Of a stretch of 49,128 nucleotides of DNA, positions 47,595 through 49,128 are shown piece after piece. The notes under the pieces are model-generated. The model worked only from the letters and a program-made list of their open reading frames with translations. It was not told the origin of the DNA and made no database searches. Origin of the DNA: Marinobacterium sp. (lineage in GTDB: Bacteria; Pseudomonadota; Gammaproteobacteria; Pseudomonadales; Balneatricaceae); assembly GCA_025800125.1 (NCBI GenBank), contig JAOXSF010000193.1, forward strand, positions 1 through 49,128. Reading direction: 5' to 3'. Each line of letters starts with the position of its first letter. The first letter of the stretch is position 1. The position numbers and the translations under genes are program-made.

Positions 47595-48233
47595 TTAGGC
47601 GCCGACTTTAACTGCCGGTTTAACGATAACGTCACCGCCGGTTGCACCCGGTACGGCACCTTTGATCAACAGCAGGTTGCGTTCTGCGTCTACGCGCACA
47701 ACTTCCAGAGTCTGAACGGTTACACGTTCAGCACCCATGTGACCTGCCATTTTTTTGCCTTTAAAGACACGACCAGGGGTCTGACACTGACCAATAGAAC
47801 CCGGAGCACGGTGAGAAATAGAGTTACCGTGAGTCATATCCTGAGTACGGAAGTTCCAGCGCTTTACGCCGCCTTGGAAACCCTTACCTTTAGACTGACC
47901 AGTAACATCTACTTTCTGACCTGCTTCGAAGCGCGCAACAGTCAGCTCATCGCCAACGTTGACTTCTTCGTCACCTGACAGGCGGAACTCCCACAAACCG
48001 CGACCAGCTTCTACGCCAGCTTTTGCAAAGTGACCTGCTTCCGGCTTGGAAAGACGATTTGCTTTCTTACCACCGGTAGTCACCTGAATTGCTGCGTAGC
48101 CGTCGTTTTCCTCAGAACGTACCTGAGTAACGCGATTCGGCTCCACTTCGATGACGGTGACTGGCACGGATACACCATCTTCAGTGAAGATACGTGTCAT
48201 ACCCGCCTTACGTCCGATAAGACCTACAGACAT
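47595..48233 (-). CDS. rplC: 50S ribosomal protein L3
   Basis: Primary 23S rRNA binder. The 212 residues start [20 protein letters not shown] and contain [20 protein letters not shown] with the Gln that is methylated in E. coli. Confidence 0.98.
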   Translation of the reverse strand: MSVGLIGRKAGMTRIFTEDGVSVPVTVIEVEPNRVTQVRSEENDGYAAIQVTTGGKKANRLSKPEAGHFAKAGVEAGRGLWEFRLSGDEEVNVGDELTVARFEAGQKVDVTGQSKGKGFQGGVKRWNFRTQDMTHGNSISHRAPGSIGQCQTPGRVFKGKKMAGHMGAERVTVQTLEVVRVDAERNLLLIKGAVPGATGGDVIVKPAVKVGA

Positions 48234-48344
48234 TTTTTTACCTCTTGCCAGTTGTGTACGGGGCTGTCACCCGCTATGGCTACCCTTTCCAGAGCATTCC
48301 ACAAATAGCGCTTCATTAATTACTAAATCTGCGCAGTGCGTTTA

Positions 48345-48674
<330 letters not shown>

Positions 48675-48699
48675 TCAGTTTTAACACGGCTCATTCGCC

Positions 48700-48756
48700 G
48701 ACCTCCCTCCAATCAGAGGGGACGCAAATTCTACTGCCAGCCGAACCATGCGTCAA
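48700..48756 (-). promoter_or_regulatory. Promoter and leader of the S10 operon
   Basis: On the minus strand TTGACG (48756-48751) and TAGAAT (48733-48728) are spaced by 17 bases. The predicted leader before rpsJ is about 65 bases and begins with a small hairpin (CCCTC/GAGGG, about 48703-48719). It is much shorter than the E. coli S10 leader, so L4 feedback of the E. coli type is uncertain. Confidence 0.75.
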
Positions 48757-48773
48757 CTGTTTATTAAACAAAC

Positions 48774-48805
48774 AAAAAAGGGCTCCCGAACTGGGAACCC
48801 CTTTT
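48774..48805 (-). terminator. Intrinsic terminator after tuf
   Basis: On the minus strand a stem (AAAAGGGgTTCCC with GGGAGCCCTTTT, one bulged G and one GT pair) is followed by a T-run (48779-48774). It lies 27 bases beyond the tuf stop and upstream of the S10 promoter, separating the two transcripts. Confidence 0.85.
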
Positions 48806-48831
48806 CAAGACGTCAACCAAATCAATCGCAA

Positions 48832-49128
48832 TTAAGCAATAATTTTGGAAACAACACCTGCACCTACAGTACGGCCACCTTCACGGATAGCGAAGCGCAA
48901 ACCTTCTTCCATCGCGATCGGGTTGATCAGGGTAACAGACATCTGAACGTTGTCACCCGGCATTACCATTTCTACACCTTCTGGCAGCTCACAAGCACCA
49001 GTGATGTCAGTTGTACGGAAGTAGAACTGTGGACGGTAGCCCTTGAAGAATGGAGTGTGACGACCGCCTTCATCTTTGGACAGTACGTATACTTCACCTT
49101 CGAACTGAGTGTGAGGCGTGATAGAACC
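48832..49128 (-). CDS. tuf: Elongation factor Tu, C-terminal 98 residues
   Basis: GTPase that brings aminoacyl-tRNA to the ribosome. Only the C-terminal beta-barrel domains are in the window: [40 protein letters not shown] and the end [20 protein letters not shown]. The frame is open to the window edge, so the 5' part lies outside. tuf upstream of rpsJ is the usual str/S10 order. Confidence 0.98.
   Translation of the reverse strand, partial: GSITPHTQFEGEVYVLSKDEGGRHTPFFKGYRPQFYFRTTDITGACELPEGVEMVMPGDNVQMSVTLINPIAMEEGLRFAIREGGRTVGAGVVSKIIA

Overview
The window is chromosomal DNA of a marine-type gammaproteobacterium, most like the Oceanospirillaceae and relatives. The grounds are a complete S10/spc/alpha ribosomal protein block in the gammaproteobacterial order, a uvrA/ssb divergent pair near rplQ, a canonical type II secretion operon, a DUF1007/NicO nickel gene pair and a quinone-type D-lactate dehydrogenase. 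The genus assignment is inference. No tRNA, rRNA or CRISPR array was seen.

Layout. (1) 1-3.7 kb is a defence-type region: the 3' part of an IS30-family element abuts a truncated type I restriction specificity gene (hsdS). Upstream in that minus-strand operon lie a small membrane-anchored protein, a stand-alone RelA/SpoT-type alarmone synthetase domain protein and hsdM. (2) 3.8-9.8 kb holds a LysR regulator divergent from an FAD/Fe-S D-lactate dehydrogenase, a gene remnant, and a DUF1007 + NicO metal-export pair. (3) 9.8-19.9 kb is the most interesting part. After an AT-rich, gene-poor stretch comes a minus-strand RiPP operon of the TOMM (thiazole/oxazole-modified microcin) type. It reads FHA/winged-helix regulator, 1278-residue Ser/Thr kinase-cyclase-AAA-TPR protein, two paralogous nitrile-hydratase-like precursor proteins, intrinsic terminator/attenuator, and fused E1-like/YcaO cyclodehydratase. 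A divergent DUF692 (MNIO-family) gene follows, and it has lost most of the iron ligands expected of that family. (4) 20.3-24.1 kb carries ssb and uvrA. (5) 24.1-34.8 kb is a gspCDEFGHIJKLMN operon. (6) 34.8-49.1 kb is the minus-strand ribosomal block from tuf (partial) through rpsJ to rplQ, including secY and rpoA.

How the parts fit. In the TOMM region, one precursor carries a C-terminal Cys-Cys tail and the other has no cysteine. The only modifying enzyme visible in the operon is the YcaO fusion; no azoline dehydrogenase and no exporter are seen. The kinase and the FHA protein suggest phosphorylation-controlled transcription of the operon. The cyclase half of the kinase protein looks catalytically dead. 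In region 1, the synthetase gene lies inside the restriction-modification operon with zero-gap or overlapping junctions, so its expression is probably tied to that of the methylase. IS30 insertion has cut hsdS, so the R-M system is likely inactive unless another S subunit exists.

Limits: family assignments come from motif reading, not database searches. Coordinates of promoters and terminators are by eye.
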